IMG/VR virus record: IMGVR_UViG_3300031774_000076
Coordinates: 1-32,683 of that record
Reading direction: 5' to 3' (one strand)
Length of the DNA: 32,683 nucleotides
Source of the DNA: a virus
The notes beneath the pieces are model-generated. The model was not told the origin of the DNA. It worked only from the letters and a program-made list of their open reading frames with translations, and searched no databases. Below, piece by piece: positions 1-7,757 of this stretch. Each line of letters opens with the position of its first letter. Within the stretch, counting starts at the first letter, position 1. The translations under genes were made by a program, and so were the position numbers.

Positions 1-127
1 ATTTCTCCTGAGACAAGAGCTTTAACAGCTTGAAAATCTACAGACGTTGCAGTGGTGTCATTTAGAAGACCACTTAAACCAAGCGCATTAACCGCAGCAA
101 ACAGTTCCGAATTAGGAACACCTTGAT
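1..127. repeat. Direct terminal repeat, left copy (circular-contig overlap)
   Basis: Bases 1-127 are identical to 32557-32683. Joining the two copies restores one continuous reading frame for the major capsid protein, so the sequence is a closed circle of 32,556 bp. The length 127 equals a common assembler k-mer size, so this is most simply an assembly overlap. It does not show where the packaged DNA ends lie. Confidence 0.95.
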
Positions 128-590
128 TGCGTAATTCTACTTGGGCTTTGATGATTTTAGCCATATTAAGGTTAGTTCCTGCACCACCAACTGCCGTACC
201 GACTGTGGTAGTTAATGGCGTAGACGCATCCATAGCATCAATTACTAACTGGTCACATCTTCGACCCAAAGCACCAGCAATAGTATTTGCTAGTTCTTGT
301 TTCTCGTCAAAGTTGACATCTTTCGCATCGAACATATCAGTATATTCGGGAGCGTTCCAGTTGGTTAATGTTGCTGTTTTAAACTCATGCGTCACATCCA
401 TTGGTGTTACCAAGTCAGATGTAGACTTTTGGTTAGCAAGACCTTTACCCATACGACGAAATTTATATGTGTCACCAATCACATTGTTGCGCTGAGTAAC
501 CGCTGGCTTGAGCATACCCATGCCTTGATAAGCCTGTTTTACCATGCTATCAAATTCGGTTACGGCAACACTTGATAGTGTTTTACTCAT
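1..590 (-). CDS. Major capsid protein, N-terminal part (gene continues at 32556-32301)
   Basis: This is the first 196 codons of the shell protein. It starts at the ATG at 590, preceded on the minus strand by an AGGGGA ribosome binding site. The frame is open to base 1 and continues without a break at 32556, ending at 32301, for 281 aa in total. The N-terminus begins MSKTLSSVAV and contains KQAYQGMGMLKPAV and VGDTYKF-like segments, as in short-tailed phage capsid proteins of the non-HK97-annotated 'phage capsid protein' group. The gene follows the scaffold gene and precedes a small capsid-adjacent protein and the tail adaptor, which is the T7 gene 9-10-11 order. It is shorter than T7 gp10A (345 aa). 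Identity rests on position plus sequence character; the exact family was not tested. Confidence 0.85.
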   Translation of the reverse strand, partial: MSKTLSSVAVTEFDSMVKQAYQGMGMLKPAVTQRNNVIGDTYKFRRMGKGLANQKSTSDLVTPMDVTHEFKTATLTNWNAPEYTDMFDAKDVNFDEKQELANTIAGALGRRCDQLVIDAMDASTPLTTTVGTAVGGAGTNLNMAKIIKAQVELRNQGVPNSELFAAVNALGLSGLLNDTTATSVDFQAVKALVSGE

Positions 591-650
591 AACAATCCCC
601 TGAAAAGGTTTCAGTTAAAAAAAGTTTTTTTCAAGGTTTGTGCTAAGTAT

Positions 651-688
651 CCCAGTAATGAGGTTAGCTACCAACCTAAATTACTGGG
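651..688. promoter_or_regulatory. Long hairpin between scaffold and capsid genes
   Basis: CCCAGTAAT (651-659) pairs with ATTACTGGG (680-688). Inside it AGGTT (661-665) pairs with AACCT (673-677), giving about 14 bp around a 7-nt loop with a small internal bulge. The minus-strand transcript crosses it about 60 nt before the capsid start. No U-tract follows, so it is not a classical terminator. An mRNA-stabilising or processing element for capsid mRNA is the likelier role (inference). An A7-G-T7 palindrome lies at 617-631, nearer the capsid ribosome binding site. Confidence 0.6.
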
Positions 689-737
689 CGAAGAATCGGT
701 ATCCAGTTTGCCGATTATAACTTAAAAAATAGCAGTA

Positions 738-1484
738 TCAACCAATTATTTGTACATTTGGCACATTTCCACCGTATTCCTGCATCATGCGCTGTACTTT
801 TTGTTCATGCGCCTGACTGACAGAGCGCAACATTTGTCCATCGTCAGTGGTTTTAAACATCTCTGCTTCAATGTCTTCCCATGTAATTCCTGTAGGGCTT
901 TCACCACCTTCTATTGGTAGTCGTGCTGGGGCCATTGCCTCTTTACACAACTCTACTAGCTCGATGTTTTCAGCCGTTTTGACTAATTCTCTAGCTCTTT
1001 CATACTTTTCTGATGATAAGTTGTTGCGTAAAAACCCTTCTGCTATTTTAACTCGTTGCCCTGCGTCATTTCCTAGCTTAGAAAACTCTTCTTCTTGACT
1101 AACTTCTTCAGCTATTTGCGATTGTGTTAATAGCAACTCCCATGCTTCGTCATGCGCTTCTTGTGACATATTCGTTTTATCAGCAAACTGCCCCAGCGCG
1201 TCGTATAACGCATCTTCTTCCATAACGTTTTCGGGTTTAGAGTAACCATCTTTAGGTTTTCCAGTAAAACCACCAAACTTTGACAACAACTCAGGATACG
1301 CTTTAGCTTGCTCTGCAACAGACTTGTACTTATCAGATTTGTACCACTCTGGAATATCGCCTGTGCCTTTAACCCCTTCGCTTAAATAATATTCACCCTC
1401 TCCTAGTTCTGGTGCTGCCTGACCTAGCAGAGTATCGCTTTGTTCTGTCGTTTCGACAGCTTCTTCAACGGTCTGCTCTTCCAT
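738..1484 (-). CDS. Capsid assembly scaffolding protein (T7 gp9-like position)
   Basis: This 248-aa, strongly acidic protein has a Glu/Thr-rich N-terminus (MEEQTVEEAVETTEQ) followed by a segment with IPEWYKSDKYKSVAEQAKAY and FGGFTGKPKDGY. That pattern is typical of podovirus scaffold proteins (T7 gp9 is 307 aa). The rest is predicted mostly helical. It lies between the portal cluster and the capsid gene, the standard scaffold position. The protein is expected to fill the procapsid interior and leave before or during packaging. The start at 1484 follows a GGGAG Shine-Dalgarno and lies 3 nt after the upstream stop. The call rests on composition, motif pattern and gene order. Confidence 0.8.
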   Translation of the reverse strand: MEEQTVEEAVETTEQSDTLLGQAAPELGEGEYYLSEGVKGTGDIPEWYKSDKYKSVAEQAKAYPELLSKFGGFTGKPKDGYSKPENVMEEDALYDALGQFADKTNMSQEAHDEAWELLLTQSQIAEEVSQEEEFSKLGNDAGQRVKIAEGFLRNNLSSEKYERARELVKTAENIELVELCKEAMAPARLPIEGGESPTGITWEDIEAEMFKTTDDGQMLRSVSQAHEQKVQRMMQEYGGNVPNVQIIG

Positions 1485-1487
1485 AGT

Positions 1488-1811
1488 TTACTCCCAAGGT
1501 AAATGAATAATCTTTCGGTGCTTGCCTAATGGCTGATGCTTTAACAAAATTTCGCATAACTTACGTTTTCCGTTTTTAACGGCAAGCATATTTACATCAA
1601 TCCACTCGACATGAACATCTTTCTGATAACAGCGAAACGCTCTAAACTTGTGTACATATTCAAACTTGTCAAACTTGTATTCATTGGCTAATAACTCTAA
1701 CCAATCATAATCAAACCCTATAGATTCTAAATAATCGGGTTTGTATGTAGCACTTTCATCAGGGAATATTTTTTCAACGGTTTTTTTCTTTCTTCGTTTT
1801 GTTTCCGTCAT
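1488..1811 (-). CDS. Hypothetical protein between Bbp19-like and scaffold genes
   Basis: This 107-aa protein has a basic N-terminus (MTETKRRKKKTVEKIF) followed by a mixed aromatic and charged core. No signal peptide or membrane segment is visible and I do not recognise the family. The start ATG at 1811 overlaps the stop of the upstream gene by 4 nt (ATGA), and the stop lies 3 nt before the scaffold start, so it is translationally coupled within the head-assembly genes. A minor role in head assembly is possible from position only. Confidence 0.75.
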   Translation of the reverse strand: MTETKRRKKKTVEKIFPDESATYKPDYLESIGFDYDWLELLANEYKFDKFEYVHKFRAFRCYQKDVHVEWIDVNMLAVKNGKRKLCEILLKHQPLGKHRKIIHLPWE

Positions 1812-2092
1812 AGCACTTCAGCCTGTTGTAGTTGATTAGCAATAAACTTGACCACACCTGTTTCTCCATTGTGGTATGCAGCTTCATAGTTGACGTTAGA
1901 GCTTCCAAAACTTGTATCGTTATTCCATAAGAATCGTTTAGTCAGGTCTTCTAAAACCCTTTCGCCATCTTTTGATTGGAATAAACGGTGATATGCTTGC
2001 GCTAATTCAGCCGCTTCCCTGCGTCTTTCTGCGTTTTGATGGTTTGCCCCCTGCGAATCTAAAGAGGTTTTATCAATGTCTGTCCATGTCAT
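1808..2092 (-). CDS. Bbp19-like small phage protein
   Basis: This is a 94-aa protein if it starts at the ATG at 2092, which overlaps the portal stop codon as ATGA. The frame is open further upstream to 2224, but that extension is Arg/Ser-rich, lies inside the portal gene and is unlikely to be used. The core AYHRLFQSKDGERVLEDL, then TSFGSSNVNYEAAYHNGE and VVKFI, resembles the Bbp19-like domain that follows the portal gene in Bordetella phage BPP-1 and related podoviruses. The function in that family is unknown to me. The position next to portal and scaffold suggests a head or connector role. Confidence 0.7.
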   Translation of the reverse strand: MTWTDIDKTSLDSQGANHQNAERRREAAELAQAYHRLFQSKDGERVLEDLTKRFLWNNDTSFGSSNVNYEAAYHNGETGVVKFIANQLQQAEVL

Positions 2093-3660
2093 TGCATTTG
2101 CATTGGTTGTTGTGCTGCTTCTGCCCCAGCTTGCGTAGCTTCTGCTCCTGCTTGTATAACAGCCGCTTTTTCTGCTGGCCCTCTTACTAATTCTGATGGC
2201 ATACCTGTTTTCTGTGCCGCCCATGTGCCAAAGTCTTCTGTTTTAAACGCCATCATTGCTTGGTTTGGCCCTGCGGTTTGCAATACAAATGCAACCGCTT
2301 GTTGAACTGATAGCAAATCCTCTCCATCCTGCGCTTTTGCCAATGGTGAAAGGAATTTTAACTCTACATCGCGCCCATCTAGCTGCAACGGTCTTATTAA
2401 CCCTCTCCGCGACAGGATAAATACACAACGTTTAATAATAGGAATAAGAACTTCTGTCTGTAATCGACCAAACGCACTACCAATTCGCTTTGCTAACTCT
2501 CGTGATTCTAACGCCACTTCTGTAGCTGAACGAACTGGCCCTGTCGGATCACGCAAATCGTTAAATAACGTTTTCTTGATAGACGTTTGTAACTCATTAA
2601 TCTCAAATTGCGCCAAACTTAAATTAGTTCCTGTGTCTAATCGCTGAATGGACGGATTATTAGTGTTGTTAGAACCAACTGGAATAACAATGCCAGCCGA
2701 TATTTCAATATTGTATGGATTAGTCACACCGTCATCCGTTGCGGTGTACATTCCTGCCAAATCAATTGCCGCTTTTTGTAAAACAAACTCTTTTGCCTTG
2801 TTTAATGAGCGAACATCAGGTAGTGCTTGTAGTGCTGGCCCTCTTCCTCTGATTTCACCTGATACTTTTGAGTATCGACCTGTCACCCAAGGTGATGAGG
2901 TTCCATAATCTTGCGTCCAGCTTATGTGGTCTTCGTCTTTAAGCCATACACACCCGTAATAAGTCTTTGTTTCGGGCATATACACCACACCTTCTGCCAC
3001 TTCTACGTCATCATTAGGTGAGTTTTTGATTAAATCAGCACATTTTTGTGATGGTTTAAAACCAACCCAGTGTCTTTCTAGGTTTCTCGCTTTTAATTTA
3101 AACCTTCGCCAATGTGTTTCAATGCTTCCAAACGGGCCTTCTTCATACGCTAAACCTTTTTGCGGAATAGCGTTAAATACCAAAGGCATATTATCGTCAT
3201 CTTCCTCATCAACCCTTAACGTGCCTGTGCCTACCAATAACTCCAAGGCTAACTCAAAAAACTGCGTAGCAAAGTTGCTTCTGTTTATATAATCAAACAC
3301 AATAACCGCTTGTTCTTCAAGGCTTGCCCGTACTTGTTCTTCTGAAACGTCTACTTCTGGGGAGTTTAATAGCTGTAATACTTGATTAGATGGAGCAAAT
3401 GTAACCCAACGCGTCCAAATAGGTGCAATGTTTTCCTGCAACTTAGACGCACCTTGCTGGATAGCTTCTAATGCTGTCGAGTCAAAGATTTTTTCCATCT
3501 TGTTCTGCCCCTGACGATTGTTGTCGAACAGGTTTCGATTAGGCAGAAAATACTCGTAAACATCTTCTAATAAACTATGCCAATACATGGTTGTTTCAAA
3601 CGCTTTAGCTTCCCTGCGTTTGAGGTCATTTAATGAGCCTAGCTCTTTAGGAAGTTTCAT
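2089..3660 (-). CDS. Portal protein (head-tail connector, T7 gp8-like)
   Basis: At 523 aa it is close to T7 gp8 (536 aa). The N-terminus carries a podoviral connector signature: an aromatic cluster with YEYFLPNRNLF, then FDSTALEAIQQGASKLQ and a PIWTRWVTF segment. In this family the protein forms a 12-subunit ring at one vertex, through which DNA is packaged and ejected and to which tail adaptors bind. The C-terminus is Ala/Gln-rich (AEATQAGAEAAQQPMQMQ), common for portal barrels. The start at 3660 overlaps the upstream stop as ATGA, and the stop overlaps the Bbp19-like start. The order large terminase, two small genes, portal supports the call. Confidence 0.92.
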   Translation of the reverse strand: MKLPKELGSLNDLKRREAKAFETTMYWHSLLEDVYEYFLPNRNLFDNNRQGQNKMEKIFDSTALEAIQQGASKLQENIAPIWTRWVTFAPSNQVLQLLNSPEVDVSEEQVRASLEEQAVIVFDYINRSNFATQFFELALELLVGTGTLRVDEEDDDNMPLVFNAIPQKGLAYEEGPFGSIETHWRRFKLKARNLERHWVGFKPSQKCADLIKNSPNDDVEVAEGVVYMPETKTYYGCVWLKDEDHISWTQDYGTSSPWVTGRYSKVSGEIRGRGPALQALPDVRSLNKAKEFVLQKAAIDLAGMYTATDDGVTNPYNIEISAGIVIPVGSNNTNNPSIQRLDTGTNLSLAQFEINELQTSIKKTLFNDLRDPTGPVRSATEVALESRELAKRIGSAFGRLQTEVLIPIIKRCVFILSRRGLIRPLQLDGRDVELKFLSPLAKAQDGEDLLSVQQAVAFVLQTAGPNQAMMAFKTEDFGTWAAQKTGMPSELVRGPAEKAAVIQAGAEATQAGAEAAQQPMQMQ

Positions 3661-3947
3661 GCTTGACGATTACCACTTGGGACATTAATAGATCCACCAC
3701 CAAACATCGATGGCAAACTGTATGATCTATTTTTAATTGGCCCTGCTTTTCGGGTTGATTTAGCGCCCATAGGCGTTGCCGACGCAAGCATAGACCGTGT
3801 TCCCAATCCTCCTCTAGCTACCGCTTTAAGACGCTTCTCTTCTTCTTCAATCTCTTTATCTAATGACGCTTTCTGTCTGGCGGTCATTGCTAGTTCTTCA
3901 GCAGTTGGCTCTGGCGGTTTAGGGGCTTTTGGTTTCATAAATCCCAT
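3657..3947 (-). CDS. Small Pro/Lys-rich protein upstream of portal
   Basis: This 96-aa protein has the N-terminus MGFMKPKAPKPPEPTAEE, a short charged helix (DKEIEEEEKRLKAVARGG) and a Gly/Ser-rich tail. Short proteins beginning with a KPKAPKPP-like string are common near portal or capsid genes of podoviruses, but I know of no assigned function. The start at 3947 is preceded by GAGGAAG at good spacing; a second ATG at residue 4 is less well placed. It overlaps the gene upstream by 29 nt and the portal start by 4 nt (ATGA). Confidence 0.75.
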   Translation of the reverse strand: MGFMKPKAPKPPEPTAEELAMTARQKASLDKEIEEEEKRLKAVARGGLGTRSMLASATPMGAKSTRKAGPIKNRSYSLPSMFGGGSINVPSGNRQA

Positions 3948-4278
3948 TATGCTTCCTCACATATTTATATAACTGATAGGGCGTTAATATAAACGGATTG
4001 TCAATTCCTAACAACTGTTTTGCCAATCCAGTACAGGTATTGAGCATAAACAGACTCTTAACAGGCGGTCTTTGCTCAAATTTTAACAATTTATAGGACT
4101 TGCCTATTATAAGATTCTTCCATAAAGCTAATTCTACCTTGTCATGCTGTCGTGATACAACCATATACACGCCTTTCTCAGGCTTTACTATAAAACAATG
4201 CCGTATCTCCTTGTTTAAAAAGCGACTCCACCAATGCCCATCATCATCTGTAAAAAAAATATATAGCTCAGAAGACAT
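3919..4278 (-). CDS. Conserved podovirus protein with possible permuted papain-like fold
   Basis: This 119-aa protein lies between the large terminase and portal genes. It has a conserved-looking first His (RHCFIV, H27) and a later Cys at the start of a hydrophobic helix (NTCTGLAKQLLGI, C82), then LTPYQLYKYV. His before Cys, with the Cys heading a helix, is the arrangement of circularly permuted NlpC/P60 or LRAT-like papain folds. I infer a possible peptidase, amidase or structural remnant; no enzyme activity is shown. It overlaps the terminase stop by 11 nt, so it belongs to the packaging/portal group. Confidence 0.7.
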   Translation of the reverse strand: MSSELYIFFTDDDGHWWSRFLNKEIRHCFIVKPEKGVYMVVSRQHDKVELALWKNLIIGKSYKLLKFEQRPPVKSLFMLNTCTGLAKQLLGIDNPFILTPYQLYKYVRKHNGIYETKSP

Positions 4279-5722
4279 TAACAGCTACTTTTGCGGTAAC
4301 AGGTTTGGTAAATCCACTCCTTCTCAGGGCTTGACGGCCTTCTCCTTCACCTTGTAAAGCATATTCAAGTGCTTCTACAGGGTGTGAGTATTCATTTTTA
4401 TCAGGTTCATCAGTATATCGTTCATTTGATACCTGTACTCTACGATAACAGAAGCCACCTTGTAGACCTTTACGGATCATTGAGGCTTTTGGTAGTACAG
4501 TAAAGCGTGGTTTACCATCCATACACATCTCTTTCATAGGCACTTCTAGTGCAGCCCTACGCTTTAGAGGGTCATTAGACTGCGTAGGATGACAGGGTAT
4601 TCCTGCTGCACGAATTATTTGGAATGGTGTATCAGAATTAGCCTGATTTTTATTATTACCTGACGGGTCACCCCAACCTTTAAACGTACAGTTAGGGTAA
4701 TGTTCTTCAATGTAGCGTTTTAACGTAGGCGCAAAGTCTACAGCACCACTATCCGTACACACCAGTTCATCAAAACAAACCCATCGTCCTATAGGTGTAC
4801 GTTGAATAAAGGCACAGGCTGGTGTTCGTCCAAAGTCAAAGCCTAAAACAATAGGAATGTCTTTATCTGGTTTAAAATCTAAGTGCTGACAGTGTACTGA
4901 ATCAGTATACATGGGGTGTACAGGTTTACCATTGGATACAAAGCCGTATTCGTTTGCCAGATTAACCTTTATCCAATCATTATCCTTACCGTTCATACCC
5001 CTTTTGTAGTAATCAGATGGTAGGTTTATCAGGTTTTCGGCATTATCATTTAACTTCCAACGCTCACCATCTTTAAAAACACCACCAGCCTGACGATAAA
5101 ACGCCCATCCTTCGGGCCTTTCTATCTCAGCAATCTTAAAATACCAATGATCTTCATCAGGTGCGTTAGTATCACCAATAATGCCATGATGCGTGGGTCT
5201 ACCACCTTCCTTATTCGATGGGTATCTACCATGTCTCAGGTCTAACATATCCAAAACAGCCTTGGAATGCTCCTTAACCTCGTTTAACCATACCCATGTA
5301 GTCTGTATACCCCTAGCCTTCTTAACGTGTTCTGGTCTATCAAAGGCTATAAATACAACGTCACAATGTACTTGTGTGCCATCCTCTAAATTAAACCGCA
5401 AAAAGTGTGTAGGGGGTTCCTTATTGCCCTGCTTGAAGTCTCCTAACTCACCATGTATCTCCAACCAATCCTTAATCGTAGTAGAAAATAACTCACTATA
5501 CGTGTTCCTAGCTGCTATAATACGAGATAAGCGTACACCATAATTCTTATGGTCTTGTTGCATTACAGGCTCTTGTTCGCACATCAAATCAAAGAGTTTA
5601 AGAATACATTGAACAGTCTTACCAGAACCTAATGGCCCCATGATAAAAGAGTTCCTTGACCGACAATCATTAAAGTCCTGCAAGACAGCACCTTGAGGCA
5701 TAAGATTATATTCTACATTCAT
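4268..5722 (-). CDS. terL: Terminase large subunit (packaging ATPase and nuclease)
   Basis: This 484-aa protein is the motor that pumps DNA through the portal and cuts it. A Walker A motif GPLGSGKT is at residues 29-36, and a Walker B-like segment TWVWLNEVKE lies near residue 145, with the acidic pair replaced by N-E. The C-terminal RNase H-like nuclease shows IVLGFDFGRTPACAF (first Asp), then FKGWGDPSGNN and HPVEALEYAL with further acidic residues. The start at 5722 overlaps the upstream stop by 4 nt (ATGA). The family of TerL usually predicts the packaging strategy, but I cannot place it without a tree. Confidence 0.93.
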   Translation of the reverse strand: MNVEYNLMPQGAVLQDFNDCRSRNSFIMGPLGSGKTVQCILKLFDLMCEQEPVMQQDHKNYGVRLSRIIAARNTYSELFSTTIKDWLEIHGELGDFKQGNKEPPTHFLRFNLEDGTQVHCDVVFIAFDRPEHVKKARGIQTTWVWLNEVKEHSKAVLDMLDLRHGRYPSNKEGGRPTHHGIIGDTNAPDEDHWYFKIAEIERPEGWAFYRQAGGVFKDGERWKLNDNAENLINLPSDYYKRGMNGKDNDWIKVNLANEYGFVSNGKPVHPMYTDSVHCQHLDFKPDKDIPIVLGFDFGRTPACAFIQRTPIGRWVCFDELVCTDSGAVDFAPTLKRYIEEHYPNCTFKGWGDPSGNNKNQANSDTPFQIIRAAGIPCHPTQSNDPLKRRAALEVPMKEMCMDGKPRFTVLPKASMIRKGLQGGFCYRRVQVSNERYTDEPDKNEYSHPVEALEYALQGEGEGRQALRRSGFTKPVTAKVAVNVF

Positions 5723-5931
5723 TCAATATCACCCTTCCTAACCAAACGTAACTTGGGGCCTTCTAAAAACGCATCAACCTCATCAATGTAAACCTGTGAC
5801 GGAAACGTAATCGTTACACTGCATAAACAAGCAGAACACGTATATACCGATATATGATCTACATTGCGACTGTCATCTCTATAATCAATCCAACCATCAC
5901 CAGTATCCTCGTGACAGACATAACATCTCAC
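5719..5931 (-). CDS. Small zinc-ribbon-like protein
   Basis: This 70-aa protein starts at a GTG (5931) that overlaps the upstream stop as GTGA. It has two CxxC knuckles, C3-x2-C6 and C32-x2-C35 (plus C37), about 26 residues apart, as in a zinc ribbon. The C-terminal part is charged with no membrane segment. It lies between a tiny basic protein and the large terminase and is coupled to both by 4-nt overlaps. A nucleic-acid-binding or packaging accessory role is a guess from these features. Confidence 0.72.
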   Translation of the reverse strand: MRCYVCHEDTGDGWIDYRDDSRNVDHISVYTCSACLCSVTITFPSQVYIDEVDAFLEGPKLRLVRKGDIE

Positions 5932-6077
5932 TTCTTAAATATCCTGTCGTAATTGGCCCTAAAAGCCTCTCTCCCTGCCTTTGTGTTCTTTCGGGCATGA
6001 CTACCTTTCCCACCATTCTTCTCAGGGAAATGGCGTTCTATGTCCTTCTTAGGCAGTTTGTGGATATGACCTTTCAT
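5928..6077 (-). CDS. Tiny basic protein (49 aa) in packaging operon
   Basis: This 49-aa frame begins MKGHIHKLPKKDIERHF and ends RANYDRIFKK; it is rich in Lys, Arg and His. Both ends are coupled: its ATG overlaps the small terminase stop (ATGA at 6074-6077) and its TGA overlaps the GTG start of the next gene (GTGA at 5928-5931). It fills an otherwise empty 140-nt gap exactly, which supports it as a real gene. The function is unknown; the basic composition suits DNA or RNA binding. Confidence 0.7.
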   Translation of the reverse strand: MKGHIHKLPKKDIERHFPEKNGGKGSHARKNTKAGREAFRANYDRIFKK

Positions 6078-6490
6078 TTAATTTTTTTTTGAGGTGGAGG
6101 TATATATATATGTGTGTCGCGGCCCTCGATGGGGGGTGCCTCCTCTAAAGCCGTGCTATCACTGGCCTGTAGCCCGACCGCACCCCTGCCATTAATGACC
6201 TTTTCGGGCGCTGCATCGTATCTTTTGCGTATCACTGAGACTGTCAGGCCATCATCGGACTTGACTTCCACCGCCTTGAGTTTGGGGGTGACGAATTCCC
6301 CCACTGCTACCCATGCAGCCAAGGCGCTCTTATGATCCTCTATCGCATCGGATTCAATAGCCATCTGATCGATTGAGTGAGCGCGTTCCGCAGCTTTTAT
6401 TATGGGATCGAATTGTTCCCCGAACATATCTTGCAAACGCTTCAACAAAAACGCTTTCTGTTTGTTGGGAGATCCTAAACGAGACGGCAT
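6074..6490 (-). CDS. Putative terminase small subunit
   Basis: This 138-aa protein starts at ATG 6490; the open frame reaches 6544 only through a TTG. The N-terminus MPSRLGSPNKQKAFLLKRLQ is followed by FGEQFDPIIKAAERAH, then WVAVGEFVTPKLKAVEV, and ends in a Pro/Lys tail. The phrase '...EYVxPKLKAVEV' recurs in small terminase candidates of podoviruses. It is the first gene of the late leftward block, two genes before the large terminase, which is the usual location. Small terminases recognise phage DNA and load the motor. No strong Shine-Dalgarno is seen before 6490, so the exact start is uncertain. Confidence 0.7.
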   Translation of the reverse strand: MPSRLGSPNKQKAFLLKRLQDMFGEQFDPIIKAAERAHSIDQMAIESDAIEDHKSALAAWVAVGEFVTPKLKAVEVKSDDGLTVSVIRKRYDAAPEKVINGRGAVGLQASDSTALEEAPPIEGRDTHIYIPPPQKKIK

Positions 6491-6523
6491 AAGAGAACAC
6501 TTTGTAAATAAGACAATAAAGCT

Positions 6524-6551
6524 ATTATATTTTTCTGCACACAAAACACAA
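6524..6551 (-). promoter_or_regulatory. Candidate sigma70 promoter for the leftward late block
   Basis: On the minus strand TTGTGT (6551-6546), a 16-nt spacer and a perfect TATAAT (6529-6524) lie upstream of the small terminase start at 6490. Transcription would begin near 6517. A second possibility, TTGCAA-16-TATATA, lies further upstream. No phage RNA polymerase is encoded, so host sigma70 use is expected, perhaps with an unidentified activator. Confidence 0.5.
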
Positions 6552-6578
6552 CTAAATGCGTCATATATAAATAAATCA

Positions 6579-6607
6579 TTGACACTTGCAAAGATAAAGA
6601 TTATATT
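6579..6607 (+). promoter_or_regulatory. Strong candidate sigma70 promoter for rightward early block
   Basis: TTGACA (6579-6584) is a perfect -35 box, followed by a 17-nt spacer and TATATT (6602-6607), one mismatch from TATAAT. It lies 36 nt upstream of the first rightward gene. It is the best consensus match I noticed in the genome and fits immediate-early expression of the antirestriction gene. Confidence 0.72.
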
Positions 6608-6642
6608 CGTATTTCATTCATTAGATAAAAGAGAAATTCGAC

Positions 6643-6816
6643 ATGCACATTATAGTTAACATCAAAAACAACTACGGCACTCGTGCCATTTATCCAGTAT
6701 GCGCCAAAGCCCGAAACTTTGCTGCCATTGCTGGCACTGTCACCCTCACTGACTCAGCGATAAGAAATATTAAATTGCTGGGTTACACCATCAATGTCGA
6801 AACTCAAACCATTTAA
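6643..6816 (+). CDS. Small conserved phage protein upstream of ArdC-type gene
   Basis: This 57-aa protein begins MHIIVNIKNNYGTRAIYPVC and continues with FAAIAGTVTLTDSAIRNIKLLGY, a compact mix of strand and helix. Short proteins with the pattern 'NYG.RA.YPVC...FA.IAGT.TLT...I..IK.LGY' occur in other phages and plasmids in my recollection, with no known function. It is the first gene after the strong early promoter and lies 22 nt before the ArdC-type gene. Its 25-nt leader nearly duplicates the leader of that gene. Confidence 0.75.
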   Translation: MHIIVNIKNNYGTRAIYPVCAKARNFAAIAGTVTLTDSAIRNIKLLGYTINVETQTI

Positions 6817-6838
6817 TTAGATAAAAGGATAATTAGAC

Positions 6839-7741
6839 ATGAAAAAGAAATTTAAAAAGAAAGGCGGTGGCGTTACTGACACTGCGGTAATCATGCAGAC
6901 CATCACCGATACGGTTATCAATAACCTTGAGCAATGTACTGGTAAATGGAGCAAACCTTGGAAAAGCATTGCAGACGGTTCAGCGCCTTATAACGCCATC
7001 ACTGGCCGACCTTATCAAGGCATTAATTGGCTTATTTTGGCATCAGCGCCCTACCGGTCACCCGTTTGGCTATCCTACAAACAAGCTCAAGATTTAGGTG
7101 GTTACGTCAAGAAAGGCGAGAAAGCAACGGGCATCACACTCTTTAAGATCATCGAGAAGGAGACTGTTAAGTCTGACGGCACAAAAGAAAAGAACGCCTT
7201 CCCATTACTTCGCGGATTCCCAGTATACAACGCTGAACAGTGCGAGAATCTCGACAAGCTAAAAGTGCGCGAGATTGTTAAAACTGATGTATGCAACGGC
7301 AACGCTAACGTTCTCTCTCAACTCCTCAATATTGACTTACAACATGGCGGTGATAGAGCGTGTTACATTCCATCTATCGATACGATCAAAATGCCCCATC
7401 TGCAAGCGTTCAAAACTGAGTCACATTACGAATCTACTCTCTTGCATGAGATCATACACTGGACGGGATCAAAAGACCGTTTAGCACGTTTAAAGAGCGC
7501 CCGTTTTGGCTCTCACTCATACGCCTATGAAGAACTAGTAGCAGAACTAGGGAGCGCAATGGCTGGCTCTGTTTTGGGTCTACCCTATGAAGGGCTGCAA
7601 CACGACGAATACATCGATAGCTGGCTCTCCGTCCTCAAGGGTGATACCAAGTTTATCGTGGACGCTGCCAAAGATGCCAAGAAAGCGCTGGACTACATTC
7701 TAGAAAATGTTGATATAAATCAGTTGGAAATTGCAGCATAA
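6839..7741 (+). CDS. ArdC-type antirestriction protein with zinc-peptidase domain
   Basis: This 300-aa protein has an ArdC-type N-terminal ssDNA-binding domain, including KWSKPWK, NAITGRPYQGINWLIL and YVKKGEKATGITLFK (about residues 15-120). A C-terminal metallopeptidase domain follows, with HEIIHWTG (H203-E204-H207) and the downstream YAYEELVAELGSA supplying a third Glu ligand. ArdC proteins from plasmids protect incoming DNA from restriction, and the peptidase domain is found in polyvalent proteins that enter with DNA. Placement second in the earliest rightward operon fits a role against host restriction just after entry. The start follows AAGGATAATTAGAC. A GC-rich hairpin follows the stop. 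Confidence 0.9.
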   Translation: MKKKFKKKGGGVTDTAVIMQTITDTVINNLEQCTGKWSKPWKSIADGSAPYNAITGRPYQGINWLILASAPYRSPVWLSYKQAQDLGGYVKKGEKATGITLFKIIEKETVKSDGTKEKNAFPLLRGFPVYNAEQCENLDKLKVREIVKTDVCNGNANVLSQLLNIDLQHGGDRACYIPSIDTIKMPHLQAFKTESHYESTLLHEIIHWTGSKDRLARLKSARFGSHSYAYEELVAELGSAMAGSVLGLPYEGLQHDEYIDSWLSVLKGDTKFIVDAAKDAKKALDYILENVDINQLEIAA

Positions 7742-7757
7742 ACTAAACACAAAACAC

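Noticed and set aside
1-495. Plus-strand frame of 122 codons at 127-495
   Set aside because: It lies wholly antisense to the capsid gene, which continues across the circle junction and has a strong ribosome site.
1808-2224. N-terminal 44-residue extension of the Bbp19-like protein
   Set aside because: The extension is low-complexity Arg/Ser sequence inside the portal gene, and the ATGA overlap at 2089-2092 is the typical start here.
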